NCBI RefSeq assembly: GCF_026544205.1
Contig: NZ_JALNUI010000025.1
Location: 1 to 61,025, forward strand
Direction: 5' to 3'
DNA length: 61,025 bases
From: Curtobacterium sp. GC_Cur_3
Lineage (GTDB): Bacteria; Actinomycetota; Actinomycetes; Actinomycetales; Microbacteriaceae
In this document: positions 38,671 through 47,602 of the stretch, in pieces
Layout of the letters: every line of letters starts with the position of its first letter
How positions within the stretch are numbered: the stretch's first letter is position 1
The notes under the pieces: generated by a model
Databases searched by the model: none
What the model was told of the DNA's origin: nothing
The model's input: only the letters and a program-made list of their open reading frames with translations
Made by a program: the position numbers and the translations under genes

Positions 38671-40067
38671 CACGCGCCTCCCGGCATGCCCACGGACACC
38701 GGACGGGAGGCTCGTGTCGGGTCCGCCACGTGGCTCGCGCAGGCGAGGATCGCCCCGTACTGCACCCCCACCAGCTTCCCCACCGGGATCGGCGCGGCGT
38801 CGGTCACCGCGTCCGCCTGCCAGAGCGCGTACCGCTCGGCCAGGTCGTCGCGGAGCCGCCGGAGCGGCGCGGACGCCGTGCCGGCGGTGGTCTCCGCCTC
38901 GAGTGCGCGGAGGAGCATGCCGCCGTAGCGGAGCCGGAAGCAGCGCACCAGGTCCTCGCAGCCGAAGCGCTCGGCGACGGTGGCCATCCGGTCCGCCGGC
39001 TCACGTTCGGCGCGGGCGCGGTCGGTCTCCGGCGTCGCGGTGAGCATCGGGATGAAGGCGCGCGAGCCTTGCAGGAACGGCGTCGCGATCGTGAGCATCG
39101 GCGACGCGGTGTCGAGGACCCGCTGGAGCTCGGCCCCGGAGCCGCCGAGGTCGTCCGCGCACCGCCGGAGGAGGTCCGCGTAGGACTCGTCGGTCGGGGT
39201 CTGGTCGTCGGCGTCGGGGTGGCTCCAGTACGGCAGCTCGGCCACCATGCACAGTGCGCCGTGCCGGAGGGCCCACGCGGCGCTGGACGCCCCGTGGATG
39301 TGCTCGGCGGGGTCGACGCCGAGGCCCTCGAGGTAGTCGTGGACCTCCTCGACGCCGTCCATCGCGAACACCGCCGGGGCCAGCTCGCGCAGGTGCGGCG
39401 ACTCCGGCTCCCCCGTGTCGAGCGGCAGCCCGAGCGCCCGGGGCACCGCGTGCAGCACGTCGATGACGTCGGGCAGGTCCTCGGAGAGGTAGTAGTAGAC
39501 GCCGCCCATCTCCCCGTTGTGCAGACTCACCAGGAGGTCCGGTTCGGTGTCGTCGATGAGCCGCATGAAGGCGAGCGTCTCCGGCAGCACCTGGTCGAAG
39601 TACACCGACTTGTGGTTGTTCGGGAACGTCCACTCCACCTGGCTGTCCGGGGCGGGCCGATAGAAGTGCCGGGAGTAGAAGACCCGGTCGTACGGGTCGT
39701 GGAACCAGGCCTCGTTGAGCCGCATGCCGTCCGGGTCGATCGTCGGGACGATGTGCCAGGTGACGTCGAGCGCGGTCGCGTCCCGGTCGTCGCCGAGCAT
39801 CGTCTCGGCGAGGTGCAGCGCCGTCCACGAGCCGATCGGTTCGTTCGGGTGCACGCCGCCGACGATGACGGCGGCGTGCGACCCGGTGCCGATGCGGTAG
39901 CTGTGCAGCGGTTCGCCGAGGCGGCTGGTGCCGATCCTGGTGACCGTGACCCGGTCCGGGTGGGCCGCGGCGAGCGCGTCGAACCGGGCGTGCAGGTCGT
40001 CGACGAGCGGGAAGCCGTCGCGGTCGGGGACCTCGCGGACGAGCCGCAGTATGGTGTCGCTGTCCAT
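38670..40067 (-). CDS. M14-family zinc carboxypeptidase
   Basis: 465 aa. M14 (carboxypeptidase A-like) fold: zinc ligands His and Glu in GGVHPNEP (about 96-99) and His in VSLHNGE, with the substrate-binding IDPDGMRLNE in between. No signal peptide, so it likely trims peptides after uptake. It sits directly after the binding-protein gene in the peptide operon, which makes imported peptides or peptide-like conjugates the probable substrate. The catalytic Glu near the C-terminus is probably the one in MVAELPYW, not certain. Confidence 0.9.
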   Translation of the reverse strand: MDSDTILRLVREVPDRDGFPLVDDLHARFDALAAAHPDRVTVTRIGTSRLGEPLHSYRIGTGSHAAVIVGGVHPNEPIGSWTALHLAETMLGDDRDATALDVTWHIVPTIDPDGMRLNEAWFHDPYDRVFYSRHFYRPAPDSQVEWTFPNNHKSVYFDQVLPETLAFMRLIDDTEPDLLVSLHNGEMGGVYYYLSEDLPDVIDVLHAVPRALGLPLDTGEPESPHLRELAPAVFAMDGVEEVHDYLEGLGVDPAEHIHGASSAAWALRHGALCMVAELPYWSHPDADDQTPTDESYADLLRRCADDLGGSGAELQRVLDTASPMLTIATPFLQGSRAFIPMLTATPETDRARAEREPADRMATVAERFGCEDLVRCFRLRYGGMLLRALEAETTAGTASAPLRRLRDDLAERYALWQADAVTDAAPIPVGKLVGVQYGAILACASHVADPTRASRPVSVGMPGGA

Positions 40068-40075
40068 GCGGTGCC

Positions 40076-41662
40076 CTACTTCACGGCGATCTGAGCGATC
40101 ACCGGGCTGCCGGCGACCGCGGGGAGCTTCGCGATCTTGTCGCTGGTCACGTACGAGTACTTGTCGAAGAACGTGGGGACGACCGGGAAGTCCTCGAGCA
40201 CGGCCTCCTGCGTCTTCGTGTAGTACTCGTTCGCCTCGGCCTGGGTGCCGGCGGAGTCGGCCTTCGCGAGCAGCGAGTCGACCTCGTCGTCCTGGTAGTA
40301 CCCCGTGCAGGGTGCGCAGCCGCCGGCCGTGGTGAACAGGGCGCGGAGGGTGTTCTGCTGGCTGATGTAGAGCGCACCCCAGTGGCCGAAGTGCGGGCCC
40401 TTGACGGTCTTGTCCGTCAGCTCGGAGTAGTACGAGGCCCAGTCGGTGGTGGCCTTCGCCTCGGCGTCGACCCCGAGGTTCTGGCGGATCTGGTTGGCGT
40501 ACGCCTGGTACAGCGAGTCGAGGCCGTTGCCGCCCGGGTAGACGAGCTCGATGGTGCCGTCGAACCCGCCGGCCTTCGCCAGGAGCTGCTTGGCCGCTGC
40601 CGGGTCGAACTCGCAGGCGTCGCCGCAGATGCCCTCCTTCGTCCCGGACATCGACGGCGGGGTGAGCGCGGTCGCGGGGTCGTACAGGCCGCCGTAGATG
40701 GCCTTGTTGACCTGGTCGCGGTCGATCGACATGGAGATCGCCCGGCGGACGTCGGGGTCGGAGTAGCGCTGGTCCCAGAGCGGGAAGCCGAGGTAGTCGA
40801 TGCCGGGGGCGTCGAAGGAGTGCAGCCGGTCGCCGAAGTCGTCCTTGGCGCTCGTCATCTTGTCCGTCGGCAGGAAGAGCACGTCCGCGTTGCCGGCGAG
40901 GACGTCGGTGTACGCGGTGTTCATGTCGGAGTAGCTGCGGAACGTGACGTTCGGGGTCGCGGGCTTCGTGCCCTCGTAGCCCTTCCGGGCCGTGACGGTG
41001 AACTCCTGGTTCGCCTTCCAGGCCTTCGCCATCTCGTACGGGCCGTTGCCGATCGGCTTCTTGTCGTACGCCTTGAGGTCGTCGTACGCGGCGGACGGCA
41101 TCGGGTAGAACGCCGTCTGCGCCTGGCTGAGCTGCAGCGGGAACTGGCTGTCCGCGTGCGTCAGCGTGACCGTGAAGGTGTCCTTGCCGGTGACCTTCAG
41201 CCCCGACATCTCCTTGGTCGTCGGGGTGCCCTTCGCCGGGTTCAGGTCCGAGTACCCGACGATCGACGCGAGCTGGCCGCTGTTCTCCCAGGCGTTCGGG
41301 CCGTAGGCGACGTGGTTCCAGGCCTTGACGTAGCTCTCGGGGGTGACGGCCTCGCCGTTCTGGAACTCCCACCCGTCGCGGAGCGTGATCGTCCACGTGG
41401 TGGCGTCGTCGCTCTCGACGCTCTTCGCGGCGACGTCGTGGAGCTCGCCCTTCGCGTCCGTCTGGGTCAGCGGGGCGAACAGGCTCATCACCTGGTCGAA
41501 GGCGACCGTCTGCCGACCGGGCGTCAGGTGGTCGGGCTCACCGGTGGCGTACACCAGGCTCGCGTCCGCGGCGGAGTCGGCGCTGCCGCCCGCCGAACAG
41601 CCGGTCGCCACCAGGGCCACCGTGGCAGCCGCGGCGAGCGCGGCGATCGTCCTGCGTCGCAT
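40076..41662 (-). CDS. Peptide-binding lipoprotein of ABC transporter (DppA type)
   Basis: 528-aa family 5 solute-binding protein. The lipoprotein leader ends in VATGCSAGG, and the body shows WTITLRDGWEFQNGE, DVRRAISMSIDRDQVNKAIY and ALTPPSMSG, typical of DppA/OppA. First gene of a seven-gene operon on the minus strand. Lipid-anchored on the outer face of the membrane. Start ATG 41662, with GAAGGAG before it; the reading frame upstream is open but in the promoter. Confidence 0.94.
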   Translation of the reverse strand: MRRRTIAALAAAATVALVATGCSAGGSADSAADASLVYATGEPDHLTPGRQTVAFDQVMSLFAPLTQTDAKGELHDVAAKSVESDDATTWTITLRDGWEFQNGEAVTPESYVKAWNHVAYGPNAWENSGQLASIVGYSDLNPAKGTPTTKEMSGLKVTGKDTFTVTLTHADSQFPLQLSQAQTAFYPMPSAAYDDLKAYDKKPIGNGPYEMAKAWKANQEFTVTARKGYEGTKPATPNVTFRSYSDMNTAYTDVLAGNADVLFLPTDKMTSAKDDFGDRLHSFDAPGIDYLGFPLWDQRYSDPDVRRAISMSIDRDQVNKAIYGGLYDPATALTPPSMSGTKEGICGDACEFDPAAAKQLLAKAGGFDGTIELVYPGGNGLDSLYQAYANQIRQNLGVDAEAKATTDWASYYSELTDKTVKGPHFGHWGALYISQQNTLRALFTTAGGCAPCTGYYQDDEVDSLLAKADSAGTQAEANEYYTKTQEAVLEDFPVVPTFFDKYSYVTSDKIAKLPAVAGSPVIAQIAVK

Positions 41663-41845
41663 GGACAACTCCTTCGATCGGGTGCGTCCGGTCCACTGCC
41701 CGGTCGTCGTTGTCCGGAAAGCTAGGCCCGGTCGAATCCCGACCGCAAGGCTTCTTTCAATCGCCTCTGAAACTTTTACCAGGCAGAAACACCCGCGAAA
41801 CGACACCTGTCGCGCGGCCCTGGACCGGTGTGCCACGCTCGGGAC

Positions 41846-42496
41846 ATGCGCCACACACCGCACTTCCTGATGACCGACGTCGCCGAGGTGAAGCGGCTCG
41901 TCGACGACAACCCGTGGGCGACGATCGTGTCGCACACGGACGCCGGACTCGTGGCCTCGCACTACCCCTTCGTGCTCGAGGCGCCCGGTCCCGACGAGGA
42001 CCCCGACCAGCTCGTGCTCGTCTCGCACGTCGGACGCCCGGACGAACAGGCCCACGAGCTCGGGCAGCACGAGGTGCTCGTCATCGTGCAGGGGCCCCAC
42101 GGGTACGTCTCCCCCGCCTGGTACCCCGCGGCGCAGTTCGTCCCGACGTGGAACCACGTCACCGCGCACCTCTGGGGGACGCCGGAGCTCCTGTCCGACG
42201 AGGAGAACTTCCGCGTCCTCGGCGAACTCGTCGACCACTTCGAGCGGGTGATGCCCGACCCGGTCTCGCTGCAGGTCGACGAGGACACCGCCAGGCGGAT
42301 GGCGAAGGGCACCGTGGGGATCCGCATCCGGGTCGCCCGCTTCGACGCCCGCGCCAAGCTCTCGCAGAACAAGGCCCCGGCCGTGGTCGCCGACGTCATC
42401 GCCGGGCTGCGTGGCGACGGGCCCTACGCCTCACCGGCGCTCGCCGCCGAGATGGAGCGGGTGCACGAGACCACGGAAGGACGGGAGGCACGATGA
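41846..42496 (+). CDS. PaiB-like FMN-binding protein
   Basis: 216 aa with the PaiB/FMN-binding split-barrel signature: NPWATIVSHTDAGLVASHYPF, GQHEVLVIVQGPHGYVSPAWY and PTWNHVTAHLWG. Bacillus PaiB is a negative regulator of sporulation and protease genes; in actinobacteria the role is unknown and may be redox or flavin-linked. ATG 41846 chosen. Divergent from the peptide operon and overlapping the amidohydrolase by four bases. Confidence 0.92.
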   Translation: MRHTPHFLMTDVAEVKRLVDDNPWATIVSHTDAGLVASHYPFVLEAPGPDEDPDQLVLVSHVGRPDEQAHELGQHEVLVIVQGPHGYVSPAWYPAAQFVPTWNHVTAHLWGTPELLSDEENFRVLGELVDHFERVMPDPVSLQVDEDTARRMAKGTVGIRIRVARFDARAKLSQNKAPAVVADVIAGLRGDGPYASPALAAEMERVHETTEGREAR

Positions 42497-43962
42497 GCGA
42501 CATCCTGCTCCGCACCGTCCGGCGCGTGGGCACCGCTGGAGCCCCCGCCGACGTCCGCATCGCCGACGGCGTCGTCACCACGATCGCCCCGGCCGGCACG
42601 CTGGCGCCGACGGGCCCCGACACCGAGGTCGTCGACGCCGGCGGCGCCTGGCTCGGCCCCGGGCTCGTCGACCACCACACGCACTTCGACCAGTGGGCGC
42701 TCGTCCGCCGGCGCGTCGACGTCACCGGCTGCGACTCCGCCGAGGCGACCGCCGGCCTCCTCGCCGACGTCGCCCGCACCGGGGTGGCGGACGCCGTCCT
42801 CGTCGGTCACGGCTACCGCGACGGTCTCTGGCCGCGCCCCGCCCGACGCGCGCTGCTCGACGCGGCCACACCGAGCCTCCCGACGGTCGTCATCAGCGCG
42901 GACCTGCACGCCGTCTGGTGCAGCACCAGCGCGCTCGCCCACTTCGGCCGGGTCCTCGGGCGGCCGCTCGAGACCGGGGAGGACGGCGTCCTGCGCGAGC
43001 AGGACGCGTTCGACGTCACCGGCGCGCTGTCCAGCGTGCCGGACGCCGTGCTCGACGGCTACGTCGCGGACGCTGCCGAGGCCGCTGCCGCCCGCGGGGT
43101 GACCCGCGTCGTCGACCTCGAGATGCGCTTCGGGCTGGACCGCTGGGTCCGACGGATCCACGGCGGGACGGACGCGCTCCGCGTGGCCTCCGGCGTGTAC
43201 GCGACGGAGCTGCCCGACGTCATCGCCCGCGGACTCCGCACCGGCGACGTCGTCGAGGGCACCCGCGGCCTGCTCACGATGGGGCCGTTCAAGGTGATCA
43301 CCGACGGTTCCCTCGGCACCAGGACCGCCGCGCTCGTGAACGGTGAGGGCGTGCTGGCGTGGGCCTTCGACGACCTCGTCGCGATCACCCGCCGAGCCGT
43401 CGACGCCGGACTCACACCGGCGGTCCACGCCATCGGCGACCGGGCCAACACCCTGGCGCTCGACGTCTTCGAGGCCGTCGGCACCCGCGGCACGATCGAG
43501 CACGCGCAGCTGCTGGTGGACACCGACGTCGAGCGGTTCGCCCGGCTCGGTGTGGCCGCGTCGGTGCAGCCGGAGCACGCGATGGACGACCGGGACATCG
43601 CGGACCGGCACTGGGCGGGCGACACCGACCGGGCCTTCGCGTTCGCGTCCCTGGTCCGTGCTGGGGCCCAGGTGCTCCTCGGGTCGGACGCCCCCGTCGC
43701 GCCGCTCGACCCGTGGGTGTCGCTCGCCGCGGCCGTCGGGCGGGACCGTGACGGCCGCGAGCCGTGGCACCCCGCCGAGCGGATGTCGGCGCTCGCGGCC
43801 TGGCGGGGCTCGACGGACGGACGGGTCGCCGTGGCCGTGGGGGACGTGGCGGACCTCGTGCTCACCGAGGCGGACCCGCTGGCCGCGTCCTCGGCTGCGC
43901 TGCGGTCCATGCGGGTGCTGGGCACCGCGATCGCCGGGCGGTGGACGCACCTGGACCTGTGA
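42493..43962 (+). CDS. Amidohydrolase (YtcJ-like metal-dependent hydrolase)
   Basis: 489 aa. Amidohydrolase superfamily barrel with metal ligands DHHTHFD (after PGLV), HAIGDRAN and HAQ, and the late GSDAPVAPLDPW. YtcJ-type enzymes hydrolyse amide or imidate bonds of small molecules; natural substrates are largely unknown. ATG 42493 follows GGGAGG and overlaps the PaiB stop codon, so the two are co-expressed. Confidence 0.92.
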   Translation: MSDILLRTVRRVGTAGAPADVRIADGVVTTIAPAGTLAPTGPDTEVVDAGGAWLGPGLVDHHTHFDQWALVRRRVDVTGCDSAEATAGLLADVARTGVADAVLVGHGYRDGLWPRPARRALLDAATPSLPTVVISADLHAVWCSTSALAHFGRVLGRPLETGEDGVLREQDAFDVTGALSSVPDAVLDGYVADAAEAAAARGVTRVVDLEMRFGLDRWVRRIHGGTDALRVASGVYATELPDVIARGLRTGDVVEGTRGLLTMGPFKVITDGSLGTRTAALVNGEGVLAWAFDDLVAITRRAVDAGLTPAVHAIGDRANTLALDVFEAVGTRGTIEHAQLLVDTDVERFARLGVAASVQPEHAMDDRDIADRHWAGDTDRAFAFASLVRAGAQVLLGSDAPVAPLDPWVSLAAAVGRDRDGREPWHPAERMSALAAWRGSTDGRVAVAVGDVADLVLTEADPLAASSAALRSMRVLGTAIAGRWTHLDL

Positions 43963-43971
43963 CGGCAGGAC

Positions 43972-44901
43972 CTACTTCTGGTCCTTCGGGCACCAGTAGA
44001 GCTTGCGGCCGGCCATGTCGGCGATCCGGATCTCGGTGCCGCACGCCCGGCAGGGCTCGCCCTGGCGGTGGTACACCCAGTGGCGGTCCTTCCGGGAGCG
44101 CAGGGCCTTCTTGTGGTCGGCGGCGGACAGGCCGTCCATCGTCATCATCAGGCCGTCGCGGACGCCGTCGTGCAGCAGCTTCGACCAGTCCGCCCAGAGC
44201 GCCTTGGCCTGCTTCACAGTGATCTTCTTGCCCACCTTGTACGGGTCGATGCGCTGCCGGAACAGCAGCTCGGCACGGTAGATGTTGCCGATGCCGCTCA
44301 CCACGGACTGGTCCATCAGGAGCTGGCCGATCGCGACGTTGCGCTTCCGGATGTTGTCCACGAAGACCTTCTCGGCCTCGGGGCCGTCGTCGTTCATCGG
44401 GTCGGGGCCGAGCTTGTCGAGGGCCTGCTGGACCTCGGTCGGGGTCTCCACGACGCACTTCGTCGGGCCGCGGAGATCGGCGACGGTGTCCTCGGTCAGC
44501 AGCCGCACGCGCACCTGTCCGACGGGGTCCGGCGGGAAGGCCTCGATCGGGTCCTCGGTCTTCTCCTGCTCGGCCATCCGGTACCGGGCCAGCCGCGGTG
44601 CGCCGATGGAGGACAGCGACTCTTCTCGGTCGTCGTCGTCCGACAGGGCCTCGGCGGTGGAGATCACGCCGGCGAAGTCCCACGCGCCGTACAGGCCGAG
44701 GTGCACGCGGAGGAACAGGTGGTCCTGGAACTCGAGGAACATCTGCTTGCCGACGGCCCGCGCCGCGAGGAGCGTCTTGCCGTCGAGCTGTTCGGCACCC
44801 GCGGCGAACCGACCCTGGGGGCTGGAGACCTCGCAGCGCTTGCCGACGAAGTGGCGGGTGAACTGGTTGGCGATTCGGTGGACGGAGTGACCCTCGGGCA
44901 T
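43972..44901 (-). CDS. nei: Fpg/Nei-family DNA glycosylase (endonuclease VIII-like)
   Basis: 309 aa. Repairs oxidised bases. Pro/Glu at the N-terminus (MPEGHSVHRIA) is the catalytic start of Nei-type enzymes; the helix-two-turn-helix is DQSVVSGIGNIYRAELLF. The C-terminal zinc finger reads CRACGTEIR...LYWCPKDQK: three cysteines are clear but the place of the fourth is Asp. Ahead of rpiB as in other actinobacteria (genes nei and rpiB on the same strand). Start ATG 44901, since Pro must be residue 2. It is convergent with the amidohydrolase. Confidence 0.94.
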   Translation of the reverse strand: MPEGHSVHRIANQFTRHFVGKRCEVSSPQGRFAAGAEQLDGKTLLAARAVGKQMFLEFQDHLFLRVHLGLYGAWDFAGVISTAEALSDDDDREESLSSIGAPRLARYRMAEQEKTEDPIEAFPPDPVGQVRVRLLTEDTVADLRGPTKCVVETPTEVQQALDKLGPDPMNDDGPEAEKVFVDNIRKRNVAIGQLLMDQSVVSGIGNIYRAELLFRQRIDPYKVGKKITVKQAKALWADWSKLLHDGVRDGLMMTMDGLSAADHKKALRSRKDRHWVYHRQGEPCRACGTEIRIADMAGRKLYWCPKDQK

Positions 44902-44952
44902 GGGTCCTGTTCTACCCGGTGCCGCTGACGGTCGGTGTCCCCCGACGGCCTG

Positions 44953-45441
44953 CTACGCGTCGACCTGCTTGCCGGCGATGGTGCCGGTCTGCTCGTACTC
45001 GGCGAGCTGCGCGATGCGGCGGGCGTGGCGCTCCTCGCCGGAGAACGGCTCGGCGATGAACAGGTCCACGAAGTCGATGACCTCGGCCTCGGTGTGCTGG
45101 CGGGCGCCGAGCGAGATGACGTTGGCGTCGTTGTGCTGGCGGGCGAGGAGCGCGGTGGACTCGTTCCACACGAGCGCTGCCCGGACGCCGTCGACCTTGT
45201 TCGCGGCGATCGCCTCGCCGTTGCCCGAGCCGCCGAACACGACACCGAGCGCCTCGACACCCGCGCGCTGGTCGGCGACGACGGCGTGGGCGGCGTTGAT
45301 GCAGAACGAGGGGTAGTCGTCGAGCGCGTCGTACTCGGTCGGACCGTGGTCGACGACCTCGTGTCCGGCCTCGGCGAGGTGCGAGGCGAGGGTCTTGGCG
45401 AACTCGAGGCCGGCGTGGTCCGTTCCGAGGTGGATGCGCAT
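44953..45441 (-). CDS. rpiB: Ribose-5-phosphate isomerase B
   Basis: 162 aa. Interconverts ribose 5-phosphate and ribulose 5-phosphate in the pentose phosphate pathway. Family marks: MRIHLGTDHAGLEFA, VVFGGSGNGEAIAANKVDGVRAAL and LARQHNDANVISLGAR. The -10 box TAGGAT (45448-45453, minus strand) ends six bases before ATG 45441, so the mRNA is leaderless. nei follows 51 bases downstream. Confidence 0.95.
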   Translation of the reverse strand: MRIHLGTDHAGLEFAKTLASHLAEAGHEVVDHGPTEYDALDDYPSFCINAAHAVVADQRAGVEALGVVFGGSGNGEAIAANKVDGVRAALVWNESTALLARQHNDANVISLGARQHTEAEVIDFVDLFIAEPFSGEERHARRIAQLAEYEQTGTIAGKQVDA

Positions 45442-45450
45442 GGACCGATC

Positions 45451-46125
45451 CTATTCCCGGCCGCGGGTCACCCTCGCCACGACGACGACGTACCGGCAGG
45501 CGTCCTCGGTGGCGTTCCGGTAGGTGACCTCGGCGGGGTCGCCGAGCTCGATCCGGTCCCCCGCCGCGAGCACGACCGGCTCACCGCCGACGACGAGCTG
45601 GAGCTCGCCCTCGACGACCCAGATGCAGTGCCGGACGAACGCGTACGCGGCTGCCGGGTAGGTCACGGCAGCTCCGGCCGGGAGGCACACCTCGGTGACG
45701 TCCACGGGGAAGTCGGCACTGGCGAGCGGACGGCGGCGGTACCCGGTCTCGGGGTCCGTCCAGTGGTCGGCGGTGGCGGCGCGCTGCACGCCGGTCGCGT
45801 CCTCGGGGCTGCCGGGCTCCTGCTCGTCGTGCGCGTGCGTCTCGTGGGACCCGTCGAGCAGCTGGGAGACCGTGAGCCCGAACGCGCCGGACAGCCGACC
45901 GAGGATGGTCGCCGTCGGGCTGGACACCCCGCGCTCGACGCGGTTGATCATCGCGCGCGAGACGCCGGACGCCTCGGCGAGCTCGGTGAGGCTCCACCGC
46001 CGGTCGTCCCGCAGCGCGTGCAGCCGCGCACCGAGGCGGCGCTGGTCCGCGGCGTCCGCGGGTTCCGGTCCCGCTCCGGCGTCGGGTTCCACTTCCGGGG
46101 CCGAGTCGTCTACGATCTGAGACAT
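45451..46125 (-). CDS. XRE-family regulator with C-terminal cupin
   Basis: 224 aa. Helix-turn-helix (RLGARLHALRDDRRWSLTELAEASGVSRAMINRVERG, about 31-66) followed by a cupin (CLPAGAAVTYPA, HCIWVVEGELQLVVGG), the layout of SutR/PuuR-like regulators. The acidic N-terminus of about 25 residues is variable. Starts at ATG 46125, whose CAT overlaps the ATG of the acetyltransferase on the other strand. TATGCT (46132-46137, minus) is six bases upstream. It probably regulates the GNAT gene and itself. Confidence 0.9.
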   Translation of the reverse strand: MSQIVDDSAPEVEPDAGAGPEPADAADQRRLGARLHALRDDRRWSLTELAEASGVSRAMINRVERGVSSPTATILGRLSGAFGLTVSQLLDGSHETHAHDEQEPGSPEDATGVQRAATADHWTDPETGYRRRPLASADFPVDVTEVCLPAGAAVTYPAAAYAFVRHCIWVVEGELQLVVGGEPVVLAAGDRIELGDPAEVTYRNATEDACRYVVVVARVTRGRE

Positions 46126-46137
46126 GACGACAGCATA
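46111..46137. promoter_or_regulatory. Interlocked divergent leaderless promoters
   Basis: Plus strand TACGAT (46111-46116) lies seven bases before ATG 46124; minus strand TATGCT (46132-46137) lies six bases before ATG 46125. The two start codons share two bases (CATG). Each -10 box lies inside the first codons of the opposite gene. Confidence 0.85.
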
Positions 46138-46651
46138 TGCGACGGGTGGGCCGAGGGCGGTCACGGTCCGGGTCTGCGAGCCGGACGACCTCGACGTCGT
46201 CCACGCGCTGCACGTCGACGCGGTCCTGAACACGACCGCCGTCTGGCAGGACACGCCGAACCCGCGGGCGTGGTTCGACGGCTGGCTCGCGGAGCGTCGG
46301 GCGGCGGGGCTGCCGGTCCTCGTGGCCGAGGTCGACGGGGCCGTCGCCGGCTACGTGTCGTACGGACCGTTCCGGCCGCTCGAGGGCTACCGGTTCACGG
46401 TCGAGCACAGCGTGTACGTGGTGCCGGCGTTCCGGGGCCGTGGCATCGCGTCGACGCTCATGCGGGCGCTGGTGGCCCACGCCCGGGAGCAGGACCTGCA
46501 CGTGATGATGGCCGGCATCTGCAGCTCGAACACGGGGTCGATCGCCCTGCACGAGCGCCTCGGGTTCGAGGTCGCGGCCGTGCTCCCCGAGGTCGGGCGC
46601 AAGTTCGACCGCTGGTGGGACCTCACCCTGATGCGCCTGCCGCTGGCCTGA
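46124..46651 (+). CDS. GNAT acetyltransferase, phosphinothricin-acetyltransferase-like
   Basis: 175 aa. The acetyl-CoA site is VYVVPAFRGRGIASTLMRAL; VLNTTAVWQDTP and AGICSSNTGSIALHERLGFE are typical for Pat/MddA-type N-acetyltransferases that act on amino acid analogues such as phosphinothricin or methionine sulfoximine. Leaderless start at 46124 overlapping the XRE start. Likely controlled by the XRE-cupin protein. Exact substrate unknown. Confidence 0.92.
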   Translation: MTTAYATGGPRAVTVRVCEPDDLDVVHALHVDAVLNTTAVWQDTPNPRAWFDGWLAERRAAGLPVLVAEVDGAVAGYVSYGPFRPLEGYRFTVEHSVYVVPAFRGRGIASTLMRALVAHAREQDLHVMMAGICSSNTGSIALHERLGFEVAAVLPEVGRKFDRWWDLTLMRLPLA

Positions 46652-46828
46652 CGGCCGCTCGGCCGGCGCGGCCGCGGCCGCGCCGCCGCGCGCGCCGCGG
46701 CCGCGCCGCCGCGCGGGCCCGAGTCTCGGTCTGGCGGACAGCCTGCGGCTCCCGGAACCCGCGCGGCGTCCGCGGAGCCGAGTCTCGCCGGACGCGGGCG
46801 GCGGGACGGGGCCGAGCCGGGCCTCCCG
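46652..46828. other. Extreme-GC intergenic spacer with repeats
   Basis: The 177-bp space between convergent genes starts with an almost pure G/C tract (46652-46718, many CGCGGCCGC-type steps) and contains two copies of CCGAGTCTCG (near 46720 and 46780). Ends with a CGGGCCTCCCGTCA sequence related to the family A half-palindrome. No gene seen. Confidence 0.6.
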
Positions 46829-47479
46829 TCAGTCGGTGGCGGCCGTGTCGAAGATCGGGCCGACCGTACGCGAGCGCTTGAGCTCGAAGAAGCCCGGGTA
46901 CCGGGCTGCCGCGACGATGCCGTCCCAGAGGTCGAGTGCCTGCTGGCCCTTCGGCGCCGGGGAGATGACGGGACCGAAGAAGGCGGTGCCCTCGACGGCG
47001 ATCACCGGGGTGCCGACGTCCTGGCCGACGCGCTCGATGCCGTCGCGGTGGCTCTCACGGGTTGCGGCGTCGGCCTCGTCCGTCCAGGCCGCGTCGGCGA
47101 GGTCGGCGTCGAGGCCGAGCTCCGCGAGGACGGCGGGGACGACCTGGGCGGGGTCGTGCTCCTGGCGGTGGTGGATGTGCTCGCCGAGGGCGTCGTAGAG
47201 GGGCTTGACGACCTGGTCGCCGAGCCGGAGCCGCGCCGCGGTGACCAGGCGCGGGTAGACCTGCCCCTGCTCGAGGCGTTCCTTGTACTCGGGCGGGACG
47301 TCCTGGTGCTCGTTCAGCACGAACAGGCTCATCACGTGCCAGGTGACGTCGAGGTCGCGGTGGCGCTCCACTTCCTCCACCCACCGGCTCGTCATCCAGG
47401 CCCACGGGCAGTTCGGGTCGAACCAGAAGTCCACAGCCGTACGGGTCGTCTCGATCTTGTCCACAGTCGTCTCGGTCAC
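46829..47479 (-). CDS. Rv2466c-like thioredoxin-fold protein (DsbA family)
   Basis: 216 aa. Strong resemblance to the M. tuberculosis mycothiol-dependent nitroreductase Rv2466c: DFWFDPNCPWAWMTSRW, WHVMSLFVLNEHQD, DVGTPVIAVEGTAFFGPV and FFELKRSRT. The active site is CPWA instead of CPWC: the second cysteine is alanine, so a monothiol mechanism with mycothiol is expected. Leaderless: TACGCT (47487-47492, minus) ends seven bases before GTG 47479. Divergent from pepN as in mycobacteria. Confidence 0.92.
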   Translation of the reverse strand: MTETTVDKIETTRTAVDFWFDPNCPWAWMTSRWVEEVERHRDLDVTWHVMSLFVLNEHQDVPPEYKERLEQGQVYPRLVTAARLRLGDQVVKPLYDALGEHIHHRQEHDPAQVVPAVLAELGLDADLADAAWTDEADAATRESHRDGIERVGQDVGTPVIAVEGTAFFGPVISPAPKGQQALDLWDGIVAAARYPGFFELKRSRTVGPIFDTAATD

Positions 47480-47602
47480 GGGTACGAGCGTACGCGCGCT
47501 CGCTAGGCTGGTTCCGACACGTCCCGCGGGTGCACGACGCCCAAGTGGGACACAGCTGCGCGGACATCGATCGTCCGCGCCCGCATCGAAGATGGAGCGT
47601 CC

